A stretch of DNA of 64,000 bases from Isoperla grammatica (GCA_945910005.1 OX246749.1:23855097-23919096), one strand, 5' to 3'. Numbered from the stretch's first letter, positions 8,152 to 18,587 are shown. A program made the numbers and translations. Notes: generated by a model from the sequence alone, not told the origin.

Positions 8152-9420
8152 CTCTTAGATTGTTGGGAAGTTCCTCTGGGCCGTAAACTGCATTAATTCC
8201 GAGAGATATTCTTTTCTGAAGCGTTGTTTTAAATCTTGCAATAGTTTAATTTTGAAGTTGTATCTTTTCGAGAGTGATTTTTGGTTGACTGATACAGTAT
8301 CAATGATCTGACCGCTTGGAATCTCATTGAGAAACAAGGCTGGCGTTAAAGCTTGAAAATCATTGATATCTTCCGACATGTAGGTCAAAGGGCGTGAATT
8401 TACTATAGCCTCAATGTTGCATAACGTTGTTATCATTTCTTCATATTGCAGGACTGATTTCCCCAATATTCTTCTGAGAAGGTTTTTTATGATTCTTATC
8501 ATTCTCTCCCACCATCCACCCCACCAGGGAGACAATGGAGGAATGAATTTCCACTCAATCTTTCGCATTACGGTCGCTCGAACTACTTCTTCTTCGAAGT
8601 TTAAAACGTTTTTCGCGCCGACGAAGTTGGTGGCGTTGTCTGAGTAGACCGTCCTCGGACATCCACGTCGACTTATAAACCGCTCGAGTGCCTGTAGGAA
8701 CGCCTCAGTGCTTAGGGAAGTTACTAGTTCAAGGTGTACGGCACGGTAAACAGCGCACGTGAACACAACAATCCAGGCTTTCCTCCCACCCTTCAAGTGT
8801 AATGGGCCCGCCAAGTCAACGCCGCTTACTTCGAATACTGCTGCGTCGTTGACCCTGTCCGCGGGCAGAGCGGGAGGGTTGGAACTCATTGGTTTGGCTG
8901 TGAACCGCCTACACCGTTGACAACTAGATATCACTCGGCTGACTGTCTTTCTGCCCTTCAATATCCAATACTTTTCTCTTAGCTGGCTTAGTGTTATATT
9001 TACACCAGCGTGAGAAAGATTGTGATGCGCGTCAAGAATAATCTTTTCAACAATGGCATGTTTACTCGGAAGAATAGCGGGTGATTTAAACATGTCCGTA
9101 TCATGACGCGCTGTCAGGCGGGATTTGACAGTCAGCAAGCCCGTGTCTGTTGTTTCTACGTGAATGCTTTTGATCGATTTTAATTGATCCGAGCTGAAGG
9201 ATTCAAGCTGAATTAACCGAATGATTATTAATTCCGCATCTTGAATCTCTTTCACGCAAAGTTCACCTATTGTTTTCGTTGCTGGATTCTTGCAATTGTG
9301 AAGGAATCTTTTCATCCATGCAACTACTTTTAACATGGTTCTGAACTTGGAGAAACGAGTGTGAACCCAGGGCCTCTGCAGTTGTAAAGTTAATCTTTAT
9401 GGTTTTACGTCTTTCAGAAC
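8152..9420 (-). CDS. Bel-Pao integrase region of pol (frameshifted relative to gag-pol)
   Basis: The open part of this frame covers the integrase. It has a zinc-binding-like N-terminal region (HHNLSHAG...SCQRCRR, HH-CC type), then the catalytic triad regions: GVDLAGPL (first Asp), YSDNATNFVGA (second Asp) and WWERMIRIIKNLLRR (Glu). It would insert the cDNA into host DNA, making the 5-bp duplication seen at both ends. The first Met in this frame is at 9336, but family-like residues (TRFSKFRTML) are read upstream of it to about 9380. The protein therefore really belongs to the polyprotein and a one-base indel puts it in a different frame from the RNase H. It ends at a TAA (8152-8154) before the last module. 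Confidence 0.88.
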
Positions 9421-12400
9421 TGATCTGTTGTTCGTCGATTTTTTGTTCGCTAGTAGGCCACGCGGACATGTCGCTATTCAGCCATTCAGGACCGACCCAC
9501 CATTTAGATTTTATGAACTGTTTCACCCCCACCCCTCGGGATGGAAGGTCAGCTGGGTTGTGAGTGCCCGGAATGTGTCGCCACGTGCTTCCTACTGTCA
9601 GGTCTCGAATCTCGTTCACACGGTTCCAAACATAGGCCCCCCATTGGTCTTGCCGAGATATCCAGCTAAGTGCAGTCGTAGAATCAGACCAAAAGAATAT
9701 TTTATGCTTTGGTACTTGCAAGGTCTGATTCACTTCATGTGTTAGGCGGGCACCTATGAGACAGGAGAGTAGTTCGAGCCTCGGAATAGTAATGTTTTTA
9801 AGCGGTGTTATTTTATTCTTTGCTTGCACGAGATTAACCGTTGTCTGTTGTGAAGACTCGTTTCTTAGAAAAACACAGCAAGCATACGCGCTTTTACTCG
9901 CGTCGCAGAATGTATGTAACGTAATGTTGCCTGGTCCTAGGTTCAATGCCCGCGGAATTTGAATCTGATTCAACAGTGGTAACTCTTCTTTCCATTTTTT
10001 ATATCGATCTCGGATTTCAAGAGGCAATTCTTGATCCCAATTAAGCTTGAGCGCCCACGTTTCTTGTAACAGCAGTTTAGGCGGTATCGTTATGGGACAA
10101 GTGAACCCGATTGGATCGAATATTTTATGTGTCGTAGACAATAAGCTTCTTTTATTGAGAGAGCCACCGAATTCTTCAACTAACTTGTGCGTATCACAGC
10201 TGAGTGTATCGTTTTGTTTATTCCACACAAGGCCTAAAACGGTTGTATTGGCTGATTCTCCCGCGAATTGCCCCGAGCACTCCCACCGTCTTAGTTCAAA
10301 TTGCGCGGTCTTCATTAAGTCAGTGGACTCGGCGATGAATTTAGTGAGCGCCTTCTCGTCGTCGACACTGGTTAGACAATTGTCGACGTAAAACGCGTCA
10401 CGCAATTGATTGGCTGTTGCTTCGAGATGCTTAGGTGCATTGTCCAAGTGGTAGTTTATTGTAGCGGCCAATAAGAATGGACTGCTTGCCAAGCCAAACA
10501 CTACCCTTGTATGCCGAGGTACTTCAATCTCTTTACAACTGGAATCTTTCCACCAAAGGAATCTAAGATAGTTTCGATCGCTCTCGTTGACAGAGATTTG
10601 TAAGAAGGCTGCTTTGATATCCGCGGAAACACCGATTTTCTTCTGGCGAAACTTCAATAAGATGTTTGGAATTAGCTCGATCAGGTTGGGGCCCTTAGAT
10701 AAACAATCGTTCAATGAGGGCGACTTATTGTCTTTCCTCGCTGACGCGTCAAAAACCGGCCTAATTTTCGTGCTACTCCCATCTTTAATGACAGCTCGGT
10801 GCGGCAAGTAATGACAATTATTCTTGCTCGTTTCCGGTTTTACATCTTCTATTATACCCTCTCGTTTCCAACTATCGAAGACTGAATGGTATTTGTCAAA
10901 GTGTTTTACAACTTTCAACGTTTTTGTAGTATTTTGAAGTCTTTTGACAGCGATGTTGAAATTGTCCGGGAGAGGGGGATGTCCTTCTATCCACGGGAGG
11001 TCAACTGCGTATCGTCCGTCGCTTTCTCTATTGACTGTTTTCAGAAAGTGTTTATTTGTATCCCTGGCAAGCTCGTCCTTTTCAACTTTAGTTGCATTGT
11101 CAGTAATGCCAATGACGTCAAGCTTCCATAGGTCCTGAATAGTACAGTCGTGTACAAACATTGAGGTGACCAAGAGAGAATCGTTCGTGTGATGGGCACT
11201 ATCAACGGTTATTTTGCCTATCAGCGTCCACCCGAGCTTTGTTTCTATCGCAACTGGCCCTGAATCTAAAGGCTGAATATTGCCAGTCAATAGTTTTCCC
11301 GCTATGTCGGCGCCGATAAGGATTTCAATGGATTTTGATGAATGCCCGTAATCACCCAGTTTAATGTTTTTATTCTCTAGCTCGGTTATCCACGCACCTC
11401 TAGGAATATTGTATGCGTAATTGCATATCTCGGGGTTGTTTAACACTTTAAAATGACACCTGTAGTCGCTGTTCAGGTTGGCCAAGTGAACTTCGTATTC
11501 TTGGTATTCTCTCGGTACAGTCACGTGACCGCCAAACAAGCCGTGTTTTAAAGTTTCGTGTCCGGTTGCGTTATACCCCATTTCCCGAGCCAATGTGTCC
11601 GTAATGTATGATCGCTGGGAACCAGTATCAATTAATGCTCGGGCCAGTCTACTTTGTCCTCTGCTTCCCTCTATCTTTACTTGAACTGTTTGAAGTAGGA
11701 CGTTTTGAGTGAAACTGTTCGTATTCGTCAATGACGTACTGTTATCAGCTTGCGTTTTATTCTCCACCGTATGATTTTTATTCTTTTGGTAAGGTGGGAA
11801 TTGTACGCACATAATGGTTTGATGCTTCCTCTCACATAACATGCACTTTACTTGCGCTTTACATTTCTTAGATGAATGACCGAGATTAAGACATGAGAAG
11901 CAAGCCTTTTTTTCAGTGATTTTTTCTCGCTTCTCTTCAAGTGTCATTCGACGCGCTTGAAAACATTCATGTGAGGGGTGGCCTTTGTCACAGAACAAGC
12001 ACTGTTTGCGTTGCTGCCCATTGTCAGAAGTATTCAATAGGTCAGCGGCTGTGGCTATTTGCTTGTTTGACTTGGGCGTATTATCGTGAGAACCGCGTGA
12101 TTCGAATGTGTTTCTAGCAAGTTTCACGCGTTCCTCGCTTTCAACTTCATGTCTCAAGAAATTCATTAGTAATTGAAGATTGCTTTGATCTTCACTCGTT
12201 TCGACATGAAGTTTGAAGATATTGCGTTGTCTCTTCCAGGCTTTGATAGTGTCCTCCGGGAGACAACTCTCTACCATCGGGAAAAGCATGATAGCGTACT
12301 GATTATTCACAACGCCTAGAGATTCTAGTGCACGAAGCTGAGTTTCGATCTTATCATACAATTGCGATAAATCAGATACGCGTTTTTTCCCGTGGATAAG

Positions 12401-13054
12401 TTTTAATAATTCACGGATGTATACGTCAATGAGGACATCCTCTCTCCCATACCGTGATTTTAGGGCTTCTATCGCCTTGGTGTAACTTGCCGCGGTTGAT
12501 GGATAACTAAGTATTATTTCTTTGGGGCGCGACCCATCAACCATCGACTGGCTTAAGTACTGAAACTTGTCCTCGGGTGCAATTTCGTTATCATCGTGGA
12601 TTTTCTTAAATTGACCCCAGAACGAAAGCCATTGTTTTACATCCCCGCTGAATTTATTTAACTCTAACTCCGGTAATCTATACTTTTTCTGAATATCGGT
12701 TCGATTACTCGAAATTGAGTCCGCGTTGTTGGGGGATGCAAGTTGAAATTCTCCTCTCTGCCTGCCTATCTCATCTGTGAGCTTCCGCTTAGTGAAAATG
12801 CATTTTTCGCGGTAAGACTCGGTGCTTTCATATTCGTCATTGATCGCGTCTTCCTCTATAGTGTTATCTGTAGTCAAAGCGGTAAGAATTTGCGCGTCAA
12901 TGTTCTCTAGCCTATCGTGTTTGTCAGTTAGTAGATCTAGTAGCTCATTGTATCTCTCCGGAAGTGAAATATTATCGAACTCTGCAGTTATCTGTTGACA
13001 CAACCTTGTAAGCGATGCCCTCAACGGCGTTCTCTGTCTTTTAAGGGCGTCCAT
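9263..13054 (-). CDS. Bel-Pao gag-protease-RT-RNase H polyprotein (1263 codons)
   Basis: Start chosen at MDALKRQRTP (13054), just inside the 5' LTR. An in-frame Met at 13108 would begin within the LTR. About residues 1-350: gag. About 350-420: three Cys/His clusters (CLFCDKGHPSHEC, CFSCLNLGHSSKKC, CMLCERKHQTIMC). About 474-482: protease active site ALIDTGSQRSY. About 710-945: RT, with VSADIKAAFLQI as the first catalytic-Asp motif and FYVDNCLTS where most RTs have YxDD. About 1060 onward: RNase H (FCDASKSAYACCVF). The last ~40 codons before the stop no longer match the family because a frameshift around 9363-9420 moves the integrase into another frame. No other stop is present, so the gag-RT part is well preserved, consistent with a young insertion. 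Confidence 0.92.
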   Translation of the reverse strand: MDALKRQRTPLRASLTRLCQQITAEFDNISLPERYNELLDLLTDKHDRLENIDAQILTALTTDNTIEEDAINDEYESTESYREKCIFTKRKLTDEIGRQRGEFQLASPNNADSISSNRTDIQKKYRLPELELNKFSGDVKQWLSFWGQFKKIHDDNEIAPEDKFQYLSQSMVDGSRPKEIILSYPSTAASYTKAIEALKSRYGREDVLIDVYIRELLKLIHGKKRVSDLSQLYDKIETQLRALESLGVVNNQYAIMLFPMVESCLPEDTIKAWKRQRNIFKLHVETSEDQSNLQLLMNFLRHEVESEERVKLARNTFESRGSHDNTPKSNKQIATAADLLNTSDNGQQRKQCLFCDKGHPSHECFQARRMTLEEKREKITEKKACFSCLNLGHSSKKCKAQVKCMLCERKHQTIMCVQFPPYQKNKNHTVENKTQADNSTSLTNTNSFTQNVLLQTVQVKIEGSRGQSRLARALIDTGSQRSYITDTLAREMGYNATGHETLKHGLFGGHVTVPREYQEYEVHLANLNSDYRCHFKVLNNPEICNYAYNIPRGAWITELENKNIKLGDYGHSSKSIEILIGADIAGKLLTGNIQPLDSGPVAIETKLGWTLIGKITVDSAHHTNDSLLVTSMFVHDCTIQDLWKLDVIGITDNATKVEKDELARDTNKHFLKTVNRESDGRYAVDLPWIEGHPPLPDNFNIAVKRLQNTTKTLKVVKHFDKYHSVFDSWKREGIIEDVKPETSKNNCHYLPHRAVIKDGSSTKIRPVFDASARKDNKSPSLNDCLSKGPNLIELIPNILLKFRQKKIGVSADIKAAFLQISVNESDRNYLRFLWWKDSSCKEIEVPRHTRVVFGLASSPFLLAATINYHLDNAPKHLEATANQLRDAFYVDNCLTSVDDEKALTKFIAESTDLMKTAQFELRRWECSGQFAGESANTTVLGLVWNKQNDTLSCDTHKLVEEFGGSLNKRSLLSTTHKIFDPIGFTCPITIPPKLLLQETWALKLNWDQELPLEIRDRYKKWKEELPLLNQIQIPRALNLGPGNITLHTFCDASKSAYACCVFLRNESSQQTTVNLVQAKNKITPLKNITIPRLELLSCLIGARLTHEVNQTLQVPKHKIFFWSDSTTALSWISRQDQWGAYVWNRVNEIRDLTVGSTWRHIPGTHNPADLPSRGVGVKQFIKSKWWVGPEWLNSDMSAWPTSEQKIDEQQISSERRKTIKINFTTAEALGSHSFLQVQNHVKSSCMDEKIPSQLQESSNENNR

Positions 13055-13079
13055 TACGAAACAAAAGACTACAGTCGTC

Positions 13080-13096
13080 CTGTCACGGTCGCCAGA
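13080..13096 (-). promoter_or_regulatory. Bel-Pao primer-binding site
   Basis: Just inside the 5' LTR (two bases after its end), the - strand reads tggcgaccgtgacagg. It begins with TGG, complementary to the CCA end of a tRNA, as required for minus-strand priming. I have not assigned the tRNA. Confidence 0.75.
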
Positions 13097-13457
13097 TGTT
13101 GCGAGCACCCTCGTCTACGTGGACCGTGTACGCGGGCTCGCGGGGGGGGGGAAAGATGGCAATGAGCTGCCGGAGCTGGAGAAGGCTAGGAACAGTCAAG
13201 CGTCGAGACGCCAAGGGAAACTATAGACTACAGACGCTCGGAGGTCAAGACGGTCATAGACTGGATGTTCCCGAAGTTCCAGACGGTCATAGACTAGATG
13301 TTCCAGACGGTCATAGACTCGAAGTTCCCGAAGTTCCAGACGGTCATAGACTCGAAGCTCCAAACGGTCATAGACTCGAAGTTTGTATGGGAGGTGAGGT
13401 GGGTAATTTGGGTATGTAAAAATGAGAATCGTGACGTAGGTTGAATAACAGGGTGGT

Positions 13458-13463
13458 TTATTT
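13458..13463 (-). promoter_or_regulatory. AATAAA signal in the Bel-Pao 5' LTR
   Basis: AATAAA on the - strand about 200 bp downstream of the TATA box. The equivalent at 6666-6671 in the 3' LTR would end the transcript. Confidence 0.5.
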
Positions 13464-13661
13464 ACAGATGTGAGATTGGGCAGGATACGCAAGTAGCAGG
13501 CATAACCGAACTACTGCGAGAATAGGAGAGTCACAAGTAGCAGGCATAACCGAACTACTGTGTGAGAAAGTCACAAGTGCCAGGCATAACCGAAGCAACA
13601 GTATGACGTGTGAATGGCAAGAGTATCTAAACCATTGAACTAGCCCTTGTCCAGCTAGCTC

Positions 13662-13669
13662 TATATATA
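13662..13669 (-). promoter_or_regulatory. TATA box of the Bel-Pao 5' LTR
   Basis: TATATATA on the - strand, preceded by a GC-rich ccggggtggg block. Transcription would run leftward into gag. The same sequence exists in the 3' LTR. Confidence 0.55.
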
Positions 13670-13947
13670 CCCACCCCGGCCCGCCAAAACATTGTTTGGA
13701 AGAAACTGGCCAATCAAAGGGCGACTAGTTTCGGCGGCGGAGAGGGTAGCCGGTAATATATACAACACAAATGACACAATAAAGTAAAGAAAAGTAAATG
13801 AAAAAATACTTAAAACTACGAATGTCTTTATAGTGTCTTTGACTTGAGGTATGATTATTACTTACAAAACATATGTAATTATTCACTGTTTGTCGTACGC
13901 CAACGATTATATACAAAAAACACACGCGGGTTTGTGGGGATTTTACA

Positions 13948-13952
13948 GTCAT
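13948..13952. repeat. Right target-site duplication of the Bel-Pao element (gtcat)
   Basis: Partner of 6299-6303. Confidence 0.9.
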
Positions 13953-14420
13953 GTTCGTTTTTGGTTTTCTTTTTAGTTTTTGAAAATAAGACTGTGACAC
14001 TTTTTGTGACATTTATTTTTACACGCCACCGCCGGTGCCACTTTTCTAGTGTGCAGAGGGCTAGTTGTTATTTTCGGTAAGCCGCCTTGGCTGTCCACGA
14101 GCGAGCCAGTTGAGCGGTGTCGTCTGCATATAGTGCATATGTGACCCCCGGGACTTTAGGCATATCATTAACGTAGATGGAGAACAGGATAGGTCCTAGG
14201 ATGGAGCCCTGTGAGACCCCCGCGTGTATGGGCCAGGGGGTTAACGAGCTGCTCCCGTGAGTCACTTTAAATTGGCGGTCAGATGAGTATGAGATGAGTA
14301 GATTGATAAGATACGGGGCAAACTTGAGCTCTAGACGTTTGTAGTTAAGCCCGTTGTGCCAGACTTTGTCAAATGCTGTAGCAATGTCCAAGAATACTGC
14401 TGCTGTCAGCCTGTTAAAGT
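13953..14420 (-). pseudogene. Jockey I RT, catalytic region
   Basis: Reading leftward from the edge of the 88-bp array: a short NRLTAAVFL then DIATAFDKVWHNGL (first catalytic Asp), HAGVSQGSILGPILFSIYVNDMP, and YALYADDTAQLA, which contains the F/YADD box with the catalytic Asp pair. After a TAA near 14068 the same frame continues with TLEKWHRRWRVKINVTKS and then runs without interruption through the Bel-Pao insertion point into the 6303 fragment. The RT segment that should precede DIATAFD (the RPISLL and QFGFR region) is missing and is replaced by the minisatellite. Confidence 0.88.
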
Positions 14421-17400
14421 ACCCTGGCGAGTTGCTGCGTGGTGGAGTGCGCAGTCCTTACCACTCTGTCAGGCAAGTGCTTGAGGGCTATGTTGGGGAT
14501 GCCATCTAACCCTGGCGAGTTGCTGCGTGGTGGAGTGCGCAGTCCTTACCACTCTGTCAGGCAGGTGCTTGAGGGCTATGTTGGGGATGCCATCTAACCC
14601 TGGCGAGTTGCTGCGTGGTGGAGTGCGCAGTCCTAACCACTCTGTCAGGCAGGTGCTTGAGGGCTATGTTGGGGATGCCATCTAACCCTGGCGAGTTGCT
14701 GCGTGGTGGAGTGCGCAGTCCTAACCACTCTGTCAGGCAGGTGCTTGAGGGCTATGTTGGGGATGCCATCTAACCCTGGCGAGTTGCTGCGTGGTGGAGT
14801 GCGCAGTTCTAACCACTCTGTCAGGCAGGTGCTTGAGGGCTACGTTGGGGATGCCATCTAACCCTGGCGAGTTGCTGCGTGGTGGAGTGCGCAGTCCTAA
14901 CCACTCTGTCAGGCAGGTGCTTGAAGGCTATGTTGGGGATGCCATCTAACCCTGGCGAGTTGCTGCGTGGTGGAGTGCGCAGTTCTAACCACTCTGTCAG
15001 GCAGGTGCTTGAGGGCTATGTTGGGGATGCCATCTAACCCTGGCGAGTTGCTGCGTGGTGGAGTGCGCAGTCCTAACCACTCTGTCAGGCAGGTGCTTGA
15101 GGGCTATGTTGGGGATGCCATCTAACCCTGGCGAGTTGCTGCGTGGTGGAGTGCGCAGTTCTAACCACTCTGTCAGGCAGGTGCTTGAGGGCTATGTTGG
15201 GGATGCCATCTAACCCTGGCGAGTTGCTGCGTGGTGGAGTGCGCAGTCCTAACCACTCTGTCAGGCAGGTGCTTGAGGGCTATGTTGGGGATGCCATCTA
15301 ACCCTGGCGAGTTGCTGCGTGGTGGAGTGCGCAGTCCTAACCACTCTGTCAGGCAGGTGCTTGAGGGCTATGTTGGGGATGCCATCTAACCCTGGCGAGT
15401 TGCTGCGTGGTGGAGTGCGCAGTCCTTACCACTCTGTCAGGCAGGTGCTTGAGGGCTATGTTGGGGATGCCATCTAACCCTGGCGAGTTGCTGCGTGGTG
15501 GAGTGCGCAGTTCTAACCACTCTGTCAGGCAGGTGCTTGAGGGCTATGTTGGGGATGCCATCTAACCCTGGCGAGTTGCTGCGTGGTGGAGTGCGCAGTT
15601 CTAACCACTCTGTCAGGCAGGTGCTTGAGGGCTATGTTGGGGATGCCATCTAACCCTGGCGAGTTGCTGCGTGGTGGAGTGCGCAGTTCTAACCACTCTG
15701 TCAGGCAGGTGCTTGAGGGCTATGTTGGGGATGCCATCTAACCCTGGCGAGTTGCTGCGTGGTGGAGTGCGCAGTTCTAACCACTCTGTCAGGCAGGTGC
15801 TTGAGGGCTATGTTGGGGATGCCATCTAACCCTGGCGAGTTGCTGCGTGGTGGAGTGCGCAGTTCTAACCACTCTGTCAGGCAGGTGCTTGAGGGCTATG
15901 TTGGGGATGCCATCTAACCCTGGCGAGTTGCTGCGTGGTGGAGTGCGCAGTCCTAACCACTCTGTCAGGCAGGTGCTTGAGGGCTATGTTGGGGATGCCA
16001 TCTAACCCTGGCGAGTTGCTGCGTGGTGGAGTGCGCAGCTCTAACCACTCTGTCAGGCAGGTGCTTGAGGGCTATGTTGGGGATGCCATCTAACCCTGGC
16101 GAGTTGCTGCGTGGTGGAGTGCGCAGTCCTAACCACTCTGTCAGGCAGGTGCTTGAGGGCTATGTTGGGGATGCCATCTAACCCTGGCGAGTTGCTGCGT
16201 GGTGGAGTGCGCAGTTCTAACCACTCTGTCAGGCAGGTGCTTGAGGGCTATGTTGGGGATGCCATCTAACCCTGGCGAGTTGCTGCGTGGTGGAGTGCGC
16301 AGTCCTTACCACTCTGTCAGGCAGGTGCTTGAGGGCTATGTTGGGGATGCCATCTAACCCTGGCGAGTTGCTGCGTGGTGGAGTGCGCAGTCCTAACAAC
16401 TCTGTCAGGCAGGTGCTTGAGGGCTATGTTGGGGATGCCATCTAACCCTGGCGAGTTGCTGCGTGGTGGAGTGCGCAGTCCTAACCACTCTGTCAGGCAG
16501 GTGCTTGAGGGCTATGTTGGGGATGCCATCTAACCCTGGCGAGTTGCTGCGTGGTGGAGTGCGCAGTTCTAACCACTCTGTCAGGCAGGTGCTTGAGGGC
16601 TATGTTGGGGATGCCATCTAACCCTGGCGAGTTGCTGCGTGGTGGAGTGCGCAGTCCTAACCACTCTGTCAGGCAGGTGCTTGAGGGCTATGTTGGGGAT
16701 GCCATCTAACCCTGGCGAGTTGCTGCGTGGTGGAGTGCGCAGTTCTAACCACTCTGTCAGGCAGGTGCTTGAGGGCTATGTTGGGGATGCCATCTAACCC
16801 TGGCGAGTTGCTGCGTGGTGGAGTGCGCAGTCCTAACCACTCTGTCAGGCAGGTGCTTGAGGGCTATGTTGGGGATGCCATCTAACCCTGGCGAGTTGCT
16901 GCGTGGTGGAGTGCGCAGTCCTAACCACTCTGTCAGGCAGGTGCTTGAGGGCTATGTTGGGGATGCCATCTAACCCTGGCGAGTTGCTGCGTGGTGGAGT
17001 GCGCAGTCCTAACCACTCTGTCAGGCAGGTGCTTGAGGGCTATGTTGGGGATGCTATCTAACCCTGGCGAGTTGCTGCGTGGTGGAGTGCGCAGTTCTAA
17101 CCACTCTGTCAGGCAGGTGCTTGAGGGCTATGTTGGGGATGCCATCTAACCCTGGCGAGTTGCTGCGTGGTGGAGTGCGCAGTTCTAACCACTCTGTCAG
17201 GCAGGTGCTTGAGGGCTATGTTGGGGATGCCATCTAACCCTGGCGAGTTGCTGCGTGGTGGAGTGCGCAGTCCTAACCACTCTGTCAGGCAGGTGCTTGA
17301 GGGCTATGTTGGGGATGCCATCTAACCCTGGCGAGTTGCTGCGTGGTGGAGTGCGCAGTTCTAACCACTCTGTCAGGCAGGTGCTTGAGGGCTATGTTGG

Positions 17401-18124
17401 GGATGCCATCTAACCCTGGCGAGTTGCTGCGTGGTGGAGTGCGCAGTCCTAACCACTCTGTCAGGCAGGTGCTTGAGGGCTATGTTGGGGATGCCATCTA
17501 ACCCTGGCGAGTTGCTGCGTGGTGGAGTGCGCAGTTCTAACCACTCTGTCAGGCAGGTGCTTGAGGGCTATGTTGGGGATGCCATCTAACCCTGGCGAGT
17601 TGCTGCGTGGTGGAGTGCGCAGTTCTAACCACTCTGTCAGGCAGGTGCTTGAGGGCTATGTTGGGGATGCCATCTAACCCTGGCGAGTTGCTGCGTGGTG
17701 GAGTGCGCAGTCCTAACCACTCTGTCAGGCAGGTGCTTGAGGGCTATGTTGGGGATGCCATCTAACCCTGGCGAGTTGCTGCGTGGTGGAGTGCGCAGTC
17801 CTTACCACTCTGTCAGGCAGGTGCTTGAGGGCTATGTTGGGGATGCCATCTAACCCTGGCGAGTTGCTGCGTGGTGGAGTGCGCAGTTCTAACCACTCTG
17901 TCAGGCAGGTGCTTGAGGGCTATGTTGGGGATGCCATCTAACCCTGGCGAGTTGCTGCGTGGTGGAGTGCGCAGTCCTTACCACTCTGTCAGGCAGGTGC
18001 TTGAGGGCTATGTTGGGGATGCCATCTAACCCTGGCGAGTTGCTGCGTGGTAGAGTGCGCAGTTCTAACCACTCTGTCAGGCAGGTGCTTGAGGGCTATG
18101 TTGGGGATGCCATCTAACCCTGGG
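14421..18124 (-). repeat. 88-bp minisatellite, 42 copies, expanded from Jockey I RT coding sequence
   Basis: ccctggcgag recurs at 14421, 14510, 14598, 14686 and so on to a last junction at 18118. The first interval is 89 bp and the other 41 average exactly 88 bp. Units are nearly identical. The commonest variation is cagtcctaacc / cagttctaacc / cagtccttacc. Read leftward, the outermost right unit encodes DGIPNIALKHLPDRVV, the conserved Jockey RT segment after KSPG, in frame with the Jockey sequence at 18125-18250. The array is therefore an expansion of RT coding DNA. Because 88 is not divisible by three, the frame shifts each unit and the array cannot encode a continuous protein. Confidence 0.95.
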
Positions 18125-18319
18125 GATTTTCTGTTTTTGAAACTGTATACGTGGGCTTTAATTTCAGCTGGGGAGGTTAAGGCTTGAGGGGGAATTGCAG
18201 CGTTGTTTTTGGCTTCGTCCTGTCTGTATTGGCTGACGGTTCTTTCCACACGTGTGATGTGCGAAAAGGAGGACGGTCTAGAGTATCAGCCATAGCAGCT
18301 GCCTTTTGTTCGTCAGATA
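18119..18319 (-). pseudogene. Jockey I RT, N-terminal part
   Basis: Reading leftward: EQKAAAMADTL (a conserved segment before the RT fingers), then after a one-base frame change TSPAEIKAHVYSFKNRKSPGLDG, the Jockey KSPGxDGIPN motif, which leads directly into the first 88-bp unit. The Gypsy element interrupts the upstream side at 18324. The frame resumes at 23052 beyond it. Confidence 0.85.
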
Positions 18320-18323
18320 ATGC
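18320..18323. repeat. Left target-site duplication of the Gypsy element (atgc)
   Basis: atgc before the LTR's TG, repeated at 23049-23052 after the other LTR's CA. Confidence 0.88.
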
Positions 18324-18587
18324 TGTAGTGCGTGCAAGTAGGAGACGAGAGATGTAATGTATGACATTTATTAATTACATGTACAAAATCCAATAGTAGA
18401 ACATGGCCTTGTCCATCACCAGACCCGCCAGATGAAACTCTCCACAATGATCCCCAAAAAACCATTGTTGTCGACAAAAGACAGCAGTATCCATGGAAGG
18501 CTGTGAGCGCTACGTGGCTGTGAGGAACGAAAAGCTTTAGCAGGCGTACTGTCAGACACGTAAATAAAGGCTGTGGAATTCCCCACA
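18324..18587 (-). repeat. Gypsy 3' LTR (264 bp)
   Basis: Direct repeat of 22785-23048. It carries an AATAAA on the - strand at 18367-18372, which would end the transcript. Confidence 0.95.

Larger units (their letters stand above)
6304..13947 (-). mobile_element. Bel-Pao LTR retrotransposon, 7644 bp, - strand
   Basis: Two near-identical direct LTRs (853 and 851 bp, both TG...CA) flanked by a 5-bp duplication enclose gag-pol coding on the - strand. Domain order is gag with Cys/His clusters, protease, RT, RNase H, integrase and a C-terminal integrase-associated module, which is the Bel-Pao order. The low LTR divergence I count by eye (about four substitutions and a 2-bp poly-G length change) implies a recent insertion. 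Coding is broken by one frameshift (about 9363-9420) and one stop (8152-8154). It lies inside Jockey I, so it is the younger element. Confidence 0.93.
13097..13947 (-). repeat. Bel-Pao 5' LTR (851 bp)
   Basis: Partner of 6304-7156. It differs by eye at about four bases (for example gcgggctcg/gcggactcg and caatcaaagg/caatcagagg) and by two Gs in the G run (9 versus 11). As the upstream LTR it holds the promoter. Confidence 0.95.

Noticed and set aside
9363..9420. Programmed ribosomal frameshift between Bel-Pao RNase H and integrase
   Set aside because: No slippery heptamer or downstream structure that I can support. A second lesion (TAA at 8152-8154) argues for ordinary decay or sequence error.
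9428..11138. + strand ORFs antisense to Bel-Pao gag-pol
   Set aside because: Antisense shadows of a clear gag-pol frame.
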